Positions 1 to 16,778 of a DNA stretch of 64,000 nucleotides are shown here, piece by piece. The translations under genes were made by a program, and so were the position numbers. Origin of the DNA: Carnegiea gigantea. Taxonomy: Eukaryota > Streptophyta > Magnoliopsida > Caryophyllales > Cactaceae. Location of the stretch: NCBI GenBank assembly GCA_029747015.1, contig JAKOGI010000109.1:868001-932000 (forward strand), written 5' to 3'. Positions within the stretch are counted from its first letter, which is position 1. Each line of letters begins with the position of its first letter. The notes beneath the pieces are model-generated. The model searched no databases. It had not been told where the DNA came from and saw nothing but the letters and a program-made list of their open reading frames with translations.

Positions 1-2
1 CC

Positions 3-19
3 AAGCTTAATCATGCGTG
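3..19 (+). repeat. Left 17-bp inverted repeat flanking the FAR1/MULE pseudogene
   Basis: The sequence aagcttaatcatgcgtg is matched exactly, in inverted orientation, at 3439-3455. The pair brackets the transposase-like pseudogene, so it may be the inner part of terminal inverted repeats of a Mutator-like element. The window starts only two bases before it, so the outer end cannot be seen. Confidence 0.6.
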
Positions 20-261
20 AATATTGTTTTCCTATTTATGGGAAAGAGTTTATTGCATATATTGTGGAAAAGCGTTGAAGTCGCATTGAACGTGAATTAC
101 ATGAAGGAATGGGAACCCATTTATCCTAGTGTTCTTCATTACAACAATGAGGTAATGATATCTATCATCACAAATGAGAATCTATATTCATGAATTGATT
201 CTTTTCTTTTCATATTCAACTATAGATATTATACTTAATATTCTTTTCTCTTGATAACAAA

Positions 262-3148
<2,887 letters not shown>

Positions 3149-3438
3149 TGGACAAATCTAAATTTCAAACTAGTGTTTTGTGGATTTTATATGATATTTG
3201 TTTAAGTTATGATGTTGTTTAAGTTCTATTGAGCGCTTTCTTATCGAACATCAAATGATGTTATATTCATATTATTTGCGATTTTGTTGACTTTTTTGGC
3301 ATATGATGGAATTTATTTAGTAGTAGGATATAGACTTTAAATTATTTTTAATATTTTAACTCTTTCCACAAGCCATCTTTTTTGTTTTCCTTTTAAGTAC
3401 TATTGGAAACACTTTTCAATTAAAACAATTTTTTCATC

Positions 3439-3455
3439 CACGCATGATTAAGCTT
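3439..3455 (-). repeat. Right 17-bp inverted repeat flanking the FAR1/MULE pseudogene
   Basis: cacgcatgattaagctt is the exact reverse complement of 3-19. A second inverted motif pair (35-51 and 3509-3525, 17 bp, exact) also spans the pseudogene. In a simple terminal inverted repeat the second motif should lie inside 3439, not outside it, so the right end has been rearranged or the motifs are subterminal repeats. Confidence 0.6.
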
Positions 3456-3697
3456 AGTAGTTGGGAGAGGGAGGGAAGCTAAAAGACACACAATATAATT
3501 ATGCCACAAAACTCTTTCCCATAAAATCTTATTAATTTTGCCTTTAGTAGTAAAAGAACTAGCGGAAAATGTGAGTGGATGGAAATAATTAATGCATTTA
3601 GAAAAAACCTTTACATTTTACTCATCTTAGTCTAACGGTTCAACAGTAGTTAACATATTTTTCACTGCCATATTATAACAAGCCCAACATAATTAAG

Positions 3698-4070
3698 GGT
3701 GTGTTTGATACGGGTGATTTTCTCATTTTACGGTGTTTAGTAAAACAAGGAAAGAAAAATTGTTTTCAACGGAAAGTGTCACTTCCCTAAAATGTAGGAA
3801 AATATTTTTAATTTGAATAGAGCGTAAGTTGATTTTTTGTTTCTTGAGCTCTCACACTTTTTCTCTCTTCCATGTCTATTTCCTCGACATATGGTTTGAA
3901 TATTAAGGAAAATCGTTTTTAGCTTTTTTATTCATTTTTTACTAAGCAAACTCATTTTCCAGAAAGTTCATTTTCTCCTTTACCAAATAACCGAATATAT
4001 AAGCTGAAAAATCATTTGATATAGAAAATTATTTTCTAAAAAAATAATTTTCAACCTTACCAAACACACC
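3698..4070 (+). mobile_element. MITE family M1, copy 1
   Basis: A 373-bp AT-rich element bounded by inverted ends GGTGTGTTTGATA and TACCAAACACACC. A second copy in reverse orientation lies at 47072-47407, sharing internal blocks such as the segment around ttcctcgacatatggtttga. It has no coding capacity. Target duplications were not clear, so the superfamily is undecided. Confidence 0.75.
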
Positions 4071-4211
4071 ACGAGTGTTACATTAAATTTGATCTAGAAA
4101 TCAAGCCAATTACCAATGGAATTTTGATTAATGGGATCGACCTATTTACAATTTTCACCCCAAAAAGATTCTCCCCCAACAAAAAGTGGAGACGGACTTC
4201 AATCATGTCAA

Positions 4212-4445
4212 TTAAAAATCGAACCTGGCATTTCCATTCAGTAATATAAATTGGCCCCCAATCATGGCTAACGTTTGTGGATCTTCAGCTCCCAAATTCC
4301 ACATAAGATAGAAGGCAACGAAAAAGACAATGAAACTGAAAACGCACAAATAGACACGCTCTCCCCTACTGACAATCTTTGTCCAGACTTCTTCACCGTT
4401 CATTGCACCTGCAACTATAACGTCTACTAAAGCTCTCTTGGACAA
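4212..4445 (-). other. Small unrecognised open frame with one membrane segment
   Basis: A 77-residue frame starting MSKRALVDVIVAG. A strongly hydrophobic stretch (YLCVFSFIVFFVAFYLMW) at about residues 32-49 could span a membrane. I do not recognise a family. It abuts a MITE whose left end is at about 4440, so the apparent start may lie at the edge of inserted DNA. It could be an exon of a broken gene or chance. Confidence 0.2.
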
Positions 4446-4848
4446 AATTAGTGGTTCAATTAATCGATGGCAGTTTAGGTTATGAATAGTGATATTAATT
4501 TAACTGTTAACAGATAGCTGTTTAGATGAATGGTTGAAACAAATGTGTTCCATAAATTTAACTATTGGATTAACTGATTAATGTAAATTGACATAAAAAG
4601 ATATAGATAATTGCTAAAGATAAAATTTCTAAAGGATATTTTTTTACCAGAAAATATGAAACGCTATTTTTGAATGCGAAAAGCTAATACTATTAGTTTT
4701 TCAGAAACGCTGCTTAAAACGTTAAAATATTACTTGAAATGTAAGTCAAAAAACAAGGTTATGAAAAACTAAAGATTACCTGATTAATATATTAATTTAT
4801 TAAAATACTAAAAACTATTCAAAATATTATTACCAAAAGCACCCTAAG
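4440..4848 (+). mobile_element. MITE family M2, copy 1 (degenerate)
   Basis: It shares blocks with the copies at 23636-24070 and 24069-24472, for example ctgattaatgtaaattgaca and atatgaaacgcta. The best-preserved copy ends are TAGGCCCTGTTCGGTAA and TTGCCGAACATAGCCTTA. Here the left terminus is poorly preserved. The ends resemble hAT-type non-autonomous elements, but I did not find a clean 8-bp duplication. Confidence 0.7.
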
Positions 4849-5648
4849 TAGCCAAATTATAATATTATTATAAGAAATACAAAATGTGAATGTCAAACAA
4901 TGTCAAGTTGTCCATGATCACCTAACGCATCTTTTTGGCTTTTTTGACCAATCAATACGTTACATCCACGTTTGTCAAAGATTACATCATTTTTCCTCCA
5001 CTCGGTTCTAAATAGTACGAGTGAAGGATATTAAATTTTTTGAACAGTTATTGAAAGATCAAAAAAAAAAAGTGAAGAAGAGGAGTAGAAATAAATCATA
5101 TTTAAATTGGATGTCAAAATTTTTAGAGCAAAATTGATTTTTTCTTTAGTTTAAACGATTAGTTACACTGTCTTAAAATGTAATCGAATTTTATTGGATA
5201 TATATGAACGATTTTCTCTAACTTGGATTAAACCTGCATCTCAAACTATTTAAAGAAATATAAAATATTTATCAATTAGTGATTAAATTAAATTTACACG
5301 AAACATACAAAAGAGAACATATTTAACATCAAATTTGAATTTATTTATTTTCAGTTTAAATTTGATTAAACTCTAGTCGAGTTACCCTAACATTGATTAA
5401 ACCCGTCGTTTGCTTTTTTGACCAATAGATGGAAAAAAATATTGAAAAAGGAAGAAATGATCGAAAATAATAGAGTACGAAAAGCTACAGGCTAGTGGTT
5501 CGCACTCTTGCGTGTATTCCCATGGAAGAGCCAGTCAACACTCAACAGCACAAGTTCTCCGACCTTTTTAAAAGCTCCTCCCCGGCCTCTGGATTGAAGG
5601 GGAGACAGAAAACGGACTGTCAAAAACAACGACAAACCCAGAAATAAA

Positions 5649-7943
5649 ATGGAGAAGATAGAGCACAGAACAGTCTCCGTCAATGGCATAAACATGCACA
5701 TAGCAGAAGTCGGGGACCCCACAAAGGGCACAATTCTCTTCCTTCACGGCTTCCCGGAGCTCTGGTACTCATGGCGGTACCAGCTCCTCTCTCTCTCCTC
5801 CGCCGGCTACCGCGCTGTGGCTCCCGACCTCCGTGGCTACGGTGAGACGGACGCGCCACGCTCCGCCGCCTCCTACACCGCCTTCCATGTCGTCGGAGAC
5901 CTCGTCGCCCTCCTCGACTTCCTCGCCGTTGAGCAGGTCTTCCTCGTCGGCCACGACTGGGGCGCTCTCATTGCCTGGAATTTCTCTCTCCTCCGTCCCG
6001 ATCGGATTAAGGCTTTGGTCAATCTCAGCGTCCCCTATATGCCTAGGAATCCTAAGATGAAGCCTGTTCAGCGTTTCAGGCTCGCTTTTGGGGATGATTT
6101 CTACGTCTGTCGATTTCAGGTACTTCTTTTAGGGTTTCTAATTTAGGTTTATCCTCTTTGTTTGTGGTATCTAGTTTTGGAAGGTTGACATTAGTATGAA
6201 GCAATTTCGCTGGCATTCATATATTCGTTAGTGCAGCAACAGTTCCTTCATAATTTTCGATGTCTATTTCTACTTCATTTATTACTTTGATTCATTCTTT
6301 GGTGGGTAGTTGATGATGTTGAATCCAATCATTAATTGTGTAAAGTTCAGATGGAAGATGAAGTTATGTCATATCAATGACCAGAACAATTCAGAGTAGG
6401 TAGGCTGTGGTGGTGGTTGAAGTGTGAACTTTAGTTTTAACTTGGAATTTTATTGATTGGTTTATCCTCTTGGTAGCTCATATCATTATCTGGCCATGAT
6501 AGGTAGAATGAGTAAACAGAGAGTCAAACAAGAAGGTTGACAACCTTCGAGCTGCCATTTTACCCCATGGATGGTTAGTGCAATATGAGAACTTCATTTT
6601 TTATGGGGCAAACTTTTATTTTTACACTGAAGTAAAAACCCAAAAAAGGACCTAGCAGAGAACTGTGGTCTTTGTTGTTTAAACTCAGATGCTGGTAAAC
6701 TTCACCAGAGTGTAGTGTTTGAGGATCTTATGAGTGTTATTCAGGATTAGTTCTGTTTGCTGCACTTATTTGATAGCAGTACCTCTTCGTGAATTGTCTC
6801 ACTATCTTACAACTTTACTATCGTACTGTAGGAACCTGGAGATATAGAGGAAGAATTTGCTTGCATTGACACTGCAAGGTTGATTAAGAACTTCTTCGCA
6901 TCAACTGGTCCACGACCTCCCATCATGCCGAAAGGGTTTTTGGCAAAATTTCCAGAAAAACCTGTCACGTTACCGCCATGGCTTTCGGAGGATGACGTCA
7001 ACTATTTTGCTGAGAAGTTTAAGCAGACAGGCTTTACCGGAGGATTGAACTACTATAGGGCCATGGATCTGTATGCTTTCTTGACGTCTTCAGTTTGATG
7101 TCATGCTTTAATTGGTTTCGTTTCCCTGGCTTTCTTGCCATTTCACATATGGGTTATGTACCAGGTTATATCCTTGAGAAGTCGACCATAGTGATTGATT
7201 AACCACAGGACAGGCAAAAATATAGGATGTATAGTGAAACTAGCTGCATGCTTGTTATGAGGTTGGCTTGCTTTTGGCTTGTTCTGTAATACTCATTAGC
7301 AGATAGCATTATGATGCTGCATCTAGCCATTTATGTCAAGCTTCATCAGTCATGGACATATACTCTGTTAGATTTGTCATGGGCATACACAAGTTAGATT
7401 TGTTGGGGCTTGTCTTCGTGCAGTTTATTATTCATTCCCTTTCTATGATAGGGGTCTTTGACCTAGTGAATTTTTAGTTTTGAACCCAAGAACTTTATTG
7501 TAGGAATTAGAGAAATTGGCATAATGAAGAACGGGGAGGGGGGGGGGGTAACAAGTTTTCTTGGGCTTCTACAATTAGAGCATCTATACTATTTAGATGA
7601 GCATTCCCATCCTGAAATGTTTAAAAGACAGAAGCGGGTTTCATATTATCATGACTTCCTCTTTTTTTTTTTGGGGGGGGGGGGGTTGTTTTGAAGGACT
7701 TGGGAGCTTATGGCACCATGGACGGGGTTACAGATCAAGGTGCCTGTGAAGTTCATAATGGGAGATCAAGACATAACCTACAATTTCCCAAACATGAAAG
7801 ATTATATACACAAGGGTGGTTTCAATAGAGATGTGCCACTTTTGGAAGAGGTAGTGATAATGAAAGGAGCTGCTCACTTCATCAATCAAGAAAAACCAGC
7901 AGAAGTCAGCAAGCATATCCTAGAATTCTTCGAGAAATTCTGA
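5649..7943 (+). CDS. Soluble epoxide hydrolase, alpha/beta-hydrolase fold (3 exons)
   Basis: Exons 5649-6119, 6832-7070 and 7697-7943 join in frame through GT-AG introns to a 318-residue protein, the usual length of plant soluble epoxide hydrolases without an N-terminal phosphatase domain. These cytosolic enzymes add water to fatty-acid and other epoxides to give diols. Visible motifs: oxyanion motif HGFP (residues 33-36), nucleophile Asp103 in VGHDWGA, cap-domain tyrosines in GLNYYR (231-232), acid Asp262 in GDQD and His297 in GAAHF, so the catalytic set is complete. The start is the first ATG of the frame, followed by the family-typical EHRTVSVNGI. A decayed tandem copy lies at 9571-10835. 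The 3' splice site of intron 2 lies just after T11 and G13 runs (7662-7685). The physiological substrate cannot be read from sequence. Confidence 0.92.
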
Positions 7944-9570
7944 TACTTCCCAGTGTCTTCGCACTTTCAGAATGTGATGCTTTCGAATTTCCACCGATCC
8001 AGGAGAACAACTCTGACAACTGCTGTTAAGAGGTAATTCTACCCCCATCTTGACCATCTTGGGTCCCACTGAGGAGGACCCATCAGGGTGCTGTGCTGTT
8101 GTTACTTGTTATTGTTGTTGTTATCACCTCTTGTGGAAAAACAGGATAGCTGGGCTTGGTAGTGTCCCCAAGATCCTGAGTCCTCAATGTAGATGTTGCA
8201 TATTGTACAGAGCCAATTTGTCTTCACAGCTGTTGAAAGTGTTAATAAAGTATTGGGGATGAGATGCTTCTTGAGAATGTTTTTGTTCTGCCTTGTCACT
8301 TGGTGTTGAGTAATTTTTTTTTTTCTGCGTAGTTACTTTGTGTTGAGCCTTAATACCAATCTACCATCCTTCATTTTTGTTGGCCCCAAATTAACTAGTT
8401 AGCACTGGGCTAACAATTTACTTTTCTGTTGGGCTAGACATGATTGATTGCTCCCTGGTAAACAATGTCGCAGACTCCCGTGTTTGATCTTCCAGGGACT
8501 TACAGTCTAACAGAGTTTGACACTAAGCCTTCAAGACTCTTTAAGGATCATCTGCTTTGTCACCTTGCTCTCTCTCATCTCAGCACTTCCTGCACAGAGA
8601 GGCTACGCTAGCTTGGCTGCTTAGGTTGTTGGTGCTCTCGGCCATTGGCAATGGCAATGGCAATTAGCCTTTCCCGTGTCCATTAGGCACGGTGGCATTG
8701 CCATGGTGGCGTCGATGGTTGAGACAAGGGAGAGATATGTGATGGAGAGTTGTGTACAACAGTAAACCAAATACCGGGTGAGGCCAAGGACAATTATGGT
8801 GACCCTATTGTAGCGGATATTAACAGTAATCTGCTCGTAATATTCTTAAAGTTTTATCCATAAATTTAATGAATCATGATTTAAAATATTTACGATTTAG
8901 TGCTTCGATACTCAATTTAGGATCTGTTCTTTTCATTTGTCTTTTCAATTTGTCAACTTCAATCTATTTCAACCAACTTCAACTAATTTTAACTCACTTC
9001 AATGAAAAATACCAACTTCGATCAACTTTAATCAACTTCAACCTACTTCAATCAACTCAATCCACTTCTTTCAAAATTTTATTCTTACTATTTTAACCAA
9101 TTTTAACCCGTCATATAAAAATATACTAATTTCAACCCACTTCAGCCAACTTCAATCTACTTCAACCTACTTTAACATACTTCAATAAAAAATACTAACT
9201 TCAATCTACCTCAACTAATTTCATCTTTTTATGAACTCTAATTTGCCAACGAAAAGAACAGACCCTTAATACTCAATTCAAAAATTGAAGTTGAAAGCTA
9301 GGCGTAAAATTAAGAGTATTACTATTCAATGACATCACCCAAAAAAAAAAAAACAAAGACATCACAAGGTCCTTCCGTGCGACAGTCGTAGGTGGCCAAT
9401 ATAACCATTTTGTTAGATGCTTTGTTGAAGGCGTTCAAGTTTTACACTTTATAAAATTCGATAAGTATTAATTTATTTTTTATGAATCGGTTAGCGTTGT
9501 TTCGATTTGATTTAATCAGCATCTAAACAACTAAATTAAAAGCAACCCAGAAGAGGAATAACAAAAATCA
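7944..9570. other. 3' UTR and spacer between tandem epoxide hydrolase copies
   Basis: The proximal part probably holds the 3' UTR of the epoxide hydrolase (aataaag near 8243 could be a polyadenylation signal). One MITE (8920-9265) is recognised. No further gene is supported. Confidence 0.6.
8920..9265. mobile_element. MITE family M3, copy 1, rich in an 11-bp internal repeat
   Basis: A 346-bp element with inverted ends GGATCTGTTCTTTTC and GAAAAGAACAGACCC, flanked on both sides by TTA. This is compatible with a Tourist-like (PIF/Harbinger) 3-bp duplication. The interior consists largely of imperfect repeats of a unit like aacttcaaccy. Other copies lie at 14093-14258 and 54596-54936. Confidence 0.75.
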
Positions 9571-10835
9571 ATGGAGGCAAACAACAACCCAACAAACCCG
9601 GAAAGATTCAGTGAGATAAAGTACAAAACAGTCTCAGTAAACGGCATAAAAATGCACATAGCAGAAAACCCACAAAGGCACCCGGAGCTCTGCTACTCAT
9701 GGCAGCACCAGCTCCTAGCCCTCTCCTTTGCCGGCTATCCACTCATTCCCACTTCTTTCCATTCCTTCTCACTCCTTTAAATAAATCTTACTCCTACCCA
9801 GATGTTCAGGGAGGCTTTCGGGAGTGATTTCTACATTTATCGATTCCGGTACTCAAGAATCGTTTTTCTTTCTTTTTTTTTTTAAGAAAAAGGCAAGAGG
9901 CCACACTTAAACACAAAAGTTTGAAAGAATAAATGCTGATTACTGTCTCGTGAGCACATGACATCATCTTTGTGGACAATTATTTTACGTGGTACAATGA
10001 TAGTCTCTTCATTTGTTGTCTAATTGATCATGGTGCTGAATAGGGGGATATTGTCAGGCTCTAATTCAGTTTTTGACTCTTTGTTAGCATTTATCGCAAT
10101 GGAATTGATAGTGATATTTTGTTATATATATTTCTCTTCCATTAATTTTGTCACATTGCATTGTATTGTACCTATCAAACACAACATTATAGTTCGCAAT
10201 TGTTGTGATAGATGAAAATACGATCATTTGTTATGAATGTTATCAACATTGTGTGTAATGTGCATGGGTGCAGGAACCTGGAGTTATGGAGAAGGAATAT
10301 GATGAGATTGACACTGAAAATTTGATGAAGTTGTGTTTCGCCCAAGAAGATCCACAACCCGCCATCATACCTCAAGGGGCGATAAAGCAGGCAGCTGGAA
10401 AACCCATCACTTTGGCTTTCGTCGGAGGACGTTTCAAGTATTATGCCGACACTTTCAAGAAGACGGGCTTCACAGGAGGATTGAACTACAGTCGAAGCAT
10501 GGACTTGTGAGTTTCTTTTATTCTGCAAAATCAAACAATGCTGACACTTTCAGAGGGGGGATGTTACGTGTTTTCTTGTTTTAGGAACTGGGAGCTGATG
10601 GGAGCATGGACACTGGACAGGGTCATAGATCAAGCTGCCTGCCAAGTTCATAATGGGAGATCAGGACCTAACGTACGCCTTCCCAGGCATGAAGGACTAC
10701 ATACGCAAGGGCGGCTTCTGGAGAGACATGCCGCTCGTGGAAGATGTAGTCATAATGGAAGGTGTTGGTCATTTCATCAATGAAGAAAACAAGGAAGAGA
10801 CGAACAAGCATATCCAGTACTTCGACAAATTTTGA
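9571..10835 (+). pseudogene. Tandem epoxide hydrolase pseudogene
   Basis: It resembles the gene at 5649-7943 exon by exon (about 9571-9848, 10274-10506, 10585-10835). The first exon starts MEANNNPTNPERFSEIKYKTVSVNGI. It has lost the HGFP oxyanion motif and the whole segment with the nucleophile (VGHDWGA), jumping from SFAGY to unrelated residues and then to a short FREAFGSDFYIYRF end. Exon 2 is well preserved (residues TGFTGGLNYSRSMDL). Exon 3 has a frameshift and a TAG near 10625, after which the His-containing tail (GVGHFINEEN) is intact but out of frame. The product could not be catalytic. Relict exon boundaries argue for tandem DNA duplication rather than retroposition. Confidence 0.88.
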
Positions 10836-11672
10836 CCCTCCCATTCGATGTCTCTTCCAACTGTCTATTATCCGAAGCATGCCAATTACCATGTTGGATG
10901 CATGACTACTCAACATCTTTATATCATCCTTAATGGTGGTGAACCTGCTGGTGGTGGTCTTCCTTGTTGCACGCTTCTTGTCGTTATAAGAAAGAAAATA
11001 ACATAATCCCTAGATCTTTGAGGTATGTTACAAGTATACACTTCCTATGGGAACCTAGCCGTCTAAAATTAACTACTAAAATTGTCGAGCCCAAAATATA
11101 CTCTACCCTTCCAAACTTTTTGTGCTCCCTCGTCGCATGTGCTATGGTTATCACCCTTTTAATTGTTCTCCAAACCAAGCCAGATTATCATGAGACTACC
11201 TGGGGTGAAACGGGTAGACCCTAACGCATCTGCCACTTTAGAAGTCATTTAAGGCACCATGAACCTCAACTGCAGCATAATAAGACAATGACCCTATTTG
11301 ACATATCTAATCATCGAAGGAGATCCCTCTAGTCATGTCCATGAGATCACTCTTTTGTCTTGCAAATTTGCGATTCAAGGGTTTAGAACATTGTCGCAAA
11401 AGGCCCAACCGCCGCCCAACTATTTGTTCTATATCCAGGGTAGCATTCAGTTAGATAATTAACTTTCTTCAACAACTCCGCAAAATCAATAACCCAAAAA
11501 GAAAAACAAAAAAACCTCGATATAAACTCAGGACAAAATCTGCTATATAGCTAACAATCTGGTTCGATAACCAAACATGGAAAACGCAAATGAAAACAGG
11601 TCGCGCAAGAGTAGCACAAATCTTGAACAATTGAAACTGACAAGCATTACTGCTGCAAAACTGACCACTGAC
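10836..11672. other. Spacer between convergent epoxide hydrolase copy and RPL18
   Basis: I see no gene here. The last ~150 bp next to 11673 is the likely 3' UTR of the minus-strand RPL18 gene. Confidence 0.5.
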
Positions 11673-13610
<1,938 letters not shown>

Positions 13611-13644
13611 GGCGCCTATCTGCTGCTGCTTGTTTTTTGGGGTT

Positions 13645-13831
13645 GGGGGGGGGGGGGGGAGCTGAAGCGAAATGAGAACGATGGAACCGAAGGAAGGGTT
13701 AGGGTTTTCCGTCTTGCCCTCTTATATGTAAGAGGGCTGCATTGCATACAACTTCTAAGATCATTCAACGGAAGACTCTTAGTTGGGCCAGTTATTGTTC
13801 TTAGGCTAAATGGATTACAAGCATCGGGCCT
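13645..13831 (-). promoter_or_regulatory. RPL18 promoter and 5' UTR motifs
   Basis: On the minus strand a TATA-like CATATAAG lies at 13722-13729. A telo-box AAACCCTAA follows at 13707-13699. Site II-type GGGCC motifs lie upstream at 13784-13789 and 13826-13831. Telo-box plus site II elements are the known signature of plant ribosomal protein gene promoters. The predicted 5' UTR includes a C15 run (G15 on the plus strand, 13645-13659) about 35 nt before the ATG. Confidence 0.7.
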
Positions 13832-13939
13832 GGGTACTTTATTTGAGAATAAGTCCATTGGTCACCTGAAACAACCTATCTGGGAATAATTTTGGTGTAC
13901 ATCATGCTGAAATGGCGTAAAATATTTGTCCTACTTACT

Positions 13940-14460
13940 ATTTCCTATTACTGCAATAGTATTTTAAATAGTATTTAATATTTTAATCAAATTAATATAT
14001 TAATTAGTCAATTTTTAGTATTTGATAATCTAGTATTTTGACTAGCATTTCAAGTAGCATTTAGCACTTCAAGTAGTATTTCTACAAAGTTAGGGCCTGT
14101 TCTTTTCGTAAGTAAATTAGGGTGGGTAACAAAGTAAAGTAGGTTGAGATGAATTAAAGTAGGTTGAAGTAGATTGAATTTTTTTATGTGATAAATTGAA
14201 CTTGATTAAAATAGTAAAAGTTAATATTTTAGAATTGACCCACGAAAAGAACAACGCCTAAATAGTACTAGTTTTTTACATTTGAAAGTCGCGTTTCGTA
14301 TTTGTTGGCCAAAAAATATCTTTTGAAAATTTTATCCTTGAAAATTATATATACCCTTTTATATCAATTTACATTAATCAGTTAACATAACAGTTAAATT
14401 TATCAAATACATTTGCTTTAGCTGTTTATCTAAACAGTTATGCATACACAGTGAAATTGA
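13940..14460 (-). mobile_element. MITE family M2, inverted copy split by a second MITE
   Basis: It matches the M2 copies in reverse complement, including tcaatttacattaatcagtt and the ggccaaaaaatatctttt block. The copy is interrupted at 14093-14258 by an M3-type element; removing that insertion restores collinearity with M2. Confidence 0.7.
14093..14258. mobile_element. MITE family M3, short copy nested in M2
   Basis: A 166-bp element with ends GGGCCTGTTCTTTTCG and CGAAAAGAACAACGCC, related to the ends of the copies at 8920-9265 and 54596-54936. It sits within the M2 copy, so it inserted after M2. The interior is shorter than in the other copies and has only a few of the repeat units. Confidence 0.75.
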
Positions 14461-15947
14461 AACCTCTGTCTACTACATGAGCTGCCATCCACTAACTGAG
14501 CTGTCATATGCCAACTATATAACTAATTTTGCGGAAAAAATCTTTAACTATGGGCTAGGAGGCGATCAATGGTTTTTAATTCAAGGTATAGTGAAGCTAG
14601 CTTTTGCATGATCTGACGGTAATGCATGCACCAAGAAAGCTACCTCTTTTAACTTCCGCCAACCTACTTAGGCAAGATTGTTGACAATAAATTTATACTT
14701 GGATATCGATCTCTATTTTTGAGCTTTAGATCGGAAGGAAGGGGGAGGGAAGTGTTAATATGAACAACGGTTGATTTGTGTTGTGAAAAAAAAGCATTTT
14801 AATCAATGAAAGATCGATGCCTTGTTGATTTGTGTTGTGAAAAAAAATTGGTTTAGTCAATGAAAGGTCGACGACTTTAAACTAGTCACATTCAAATAGC
14901 CTTTAAACTAATTAGGAATCAAATGCAAGGATTTTTGATGTGAAATCTATAGTTGTTAATAAATGTTAGATTTTGACCCAACTTAGATCCATTATCCCTT
15001 TCTCCTATGTTTTTTGAAGTTTGAACTCCACCTTAGTTTAAACTTATTCACGGACAAAAAACAAAAAAGGAAAAAAAAAGAAAAGAATCAATGGTATTTT
15101 TTTTAATCTATTTTCGTCGGTTTGTATAGATCAGATTGTTTGACATAATTTTCAACTACACAATAAACTTGTTACATAGTATTATGGAGTGATTACATAA
15201 TTCCATGAAAAAAAAAAAAAAAAAAGGTGTGCTAACATAACTTGAGGCATAAGTTTCTTGGACCGTTATTCATGGATGTACACTAGCAAATCAGAGCTTC
15301 TAGATATTACAAACTGGGGAGGATCATATAAGCCACTACACAAGCCCGTAAAGTTAAAAGTTTTTGCGTCTGGTGGCTACAAGTTTGCTTACGAATGGTA
15401 AAATGCTTTTCGAAAGCCCCATTTCTTCCACTAACTTTCATAATTTGCATTAAGCTTTGGACAGCCATAAACAGATTGCCAAATTGAATCTTATTGGGGA
15501 ATAAGTTCTCCATAAGCTGAGACTGTTGAGGAAAAGATGAATGAGGGAAGAAGACCTTGGCGAACAATTACACCCAATTATCTATAGTTGCGCAATGGAA
15601 AAATTTAATTTGAAAAAAAAAGGTTTTCAGACCTTTGGTGAGCACTCTACAAGAAATTGATGATTAAAAGAACGCTGAACTGACTTAGAAAATACAAGGT
15701 GAATTTTTATTGAACTAGCCACCTGTGGCATAGTCCTCATCAACGAAGTACCATTTTCATTGTAATCAATAACATAATTGTATTCTACAATCAACGTTTG
15801 AAGTGACAAAGATAAAGTACTAGAGAAGCCACTACATGTGCTATTTACAAATATTTTTAAAGTTGATCGCATCAAAACCTTGATAAATATTTCGGTTTTT
15901 TTGGGGAATATAAATCACATCAAAACATTAATAAGATCATATTCTTA

Positions 15948-16348
15948 GAGCAAAAACAATGGTGAGCAAGTTTTTGGCTCACCAGCTGGGCCCTATCACT
16001 GCCATGTCAGTCATCTCTCCAATTTTTTGTCTCACAATCCTCACTATCTGCAATGGTTGGCTCACCACTTTCTCTCACCAAATAAAATAATACCTATGAA
16101 CCTTATATCTAATTATAAAATAATACTTATACACCAACTCCATAACACATAACTTTATTTTTAAAATTTAGAAAAAAAAACTAATAAAAAAATGTTTTGA
16201 AAAAACAAAACACACTCACGAGGAAGCTCACTGGTGTGAGCCTCCCCGTGAGGCGTGAGGCACAAAATTATTGCCGCAGAATTTACCTTGCCTCACCAGT
16301 CTCCCTGTCCTCCATTTCTTCCTCGCGAGCCAACCATTGTGATTGCTC
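15948..16348. mobile_element. Tourist-like (PIF/Harbinger) MITE
   Basis: A 401-bp element starting GAGCAAAAACAATGGT and ending ACCATTGTGATTGCTC, with inverted ends differing at two positions. It is flanked by TTA at 15945-15947 and 16349-16351. Ends of the GAGCA...CAATGG type and TTA duplication are typical of PIF/Harbinger MITEs. It lies about 430 bp upstream of the SEC15B start and so may sit in its promoter. Confidence 0.8.
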
Positions 16349-16778
16349 TTACCAGCACTCATTCCTAATACAAGCAAATTTTGGAGAGATTTGTAAAATG
16401 CATTGCAGGCATATAGGATATCGCTGAGTAATGGCGGCCTTGATGAGTCAACTCTCTCTCATAAGTGATATCCTCGTCGTCGTCGCCGAAAGCTTCGCCT
16501 TTGAATCCCTCGCTGTCAAGTGTTACCTGCTCCTTCTAGCACGATGTCGATAATGCCACCACCATATTCACCAAACTACCCTCACATAACTACCAAAACT
16601 GCCCCTCTTTTAGTGGTACTTTAGTCAAAACAACCATCCCCCACTTTCAGACCTTTCTCTCTCCTCTTCTTCGTCCAAATAATCTTCCTGCCTCACCGAT
16701 TTCTCTCTCCTCCTACATCTCCGCCATCTCCTTCTCGCTCTGCCCTCTCATCTTCTCTCTCTACAATCACCCTCTCCA

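Larger units (their letters stand above)
3149..5648. other. Intergenic region with two MITEs
   Basis: AT-rich spacer between the FAR1/MULE pseudogene and the epoxide hydrolase gene. It contains the two MITE copies listed separately (3698-4070 and 4440-4848) and one small minus-strand open frame (4212-4445). I recognise no other gene. The last ~200 bp before 5649 is the likely promoter and 5' UTR of the epoxide hydrolase; no clear TATA box was identified. Confidence 0.7.
13832..16778. other. Spacer between divergent RPL18 and SEC15B
   Basis: It contains nested MITEs (13940-14460 with 14093-14258), a Tourist-like MITE (15948-16348) and poly-A tracts. Two minus-strand frames (15307-15567 and 15627-15875, 86 and 82 residues) are next to each other but match no family I know; they may be relics of one broken gene. 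The CT-rich stretch 16640-16778 is probably the SEC15B 5' UTR. Confidence 0.55.
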
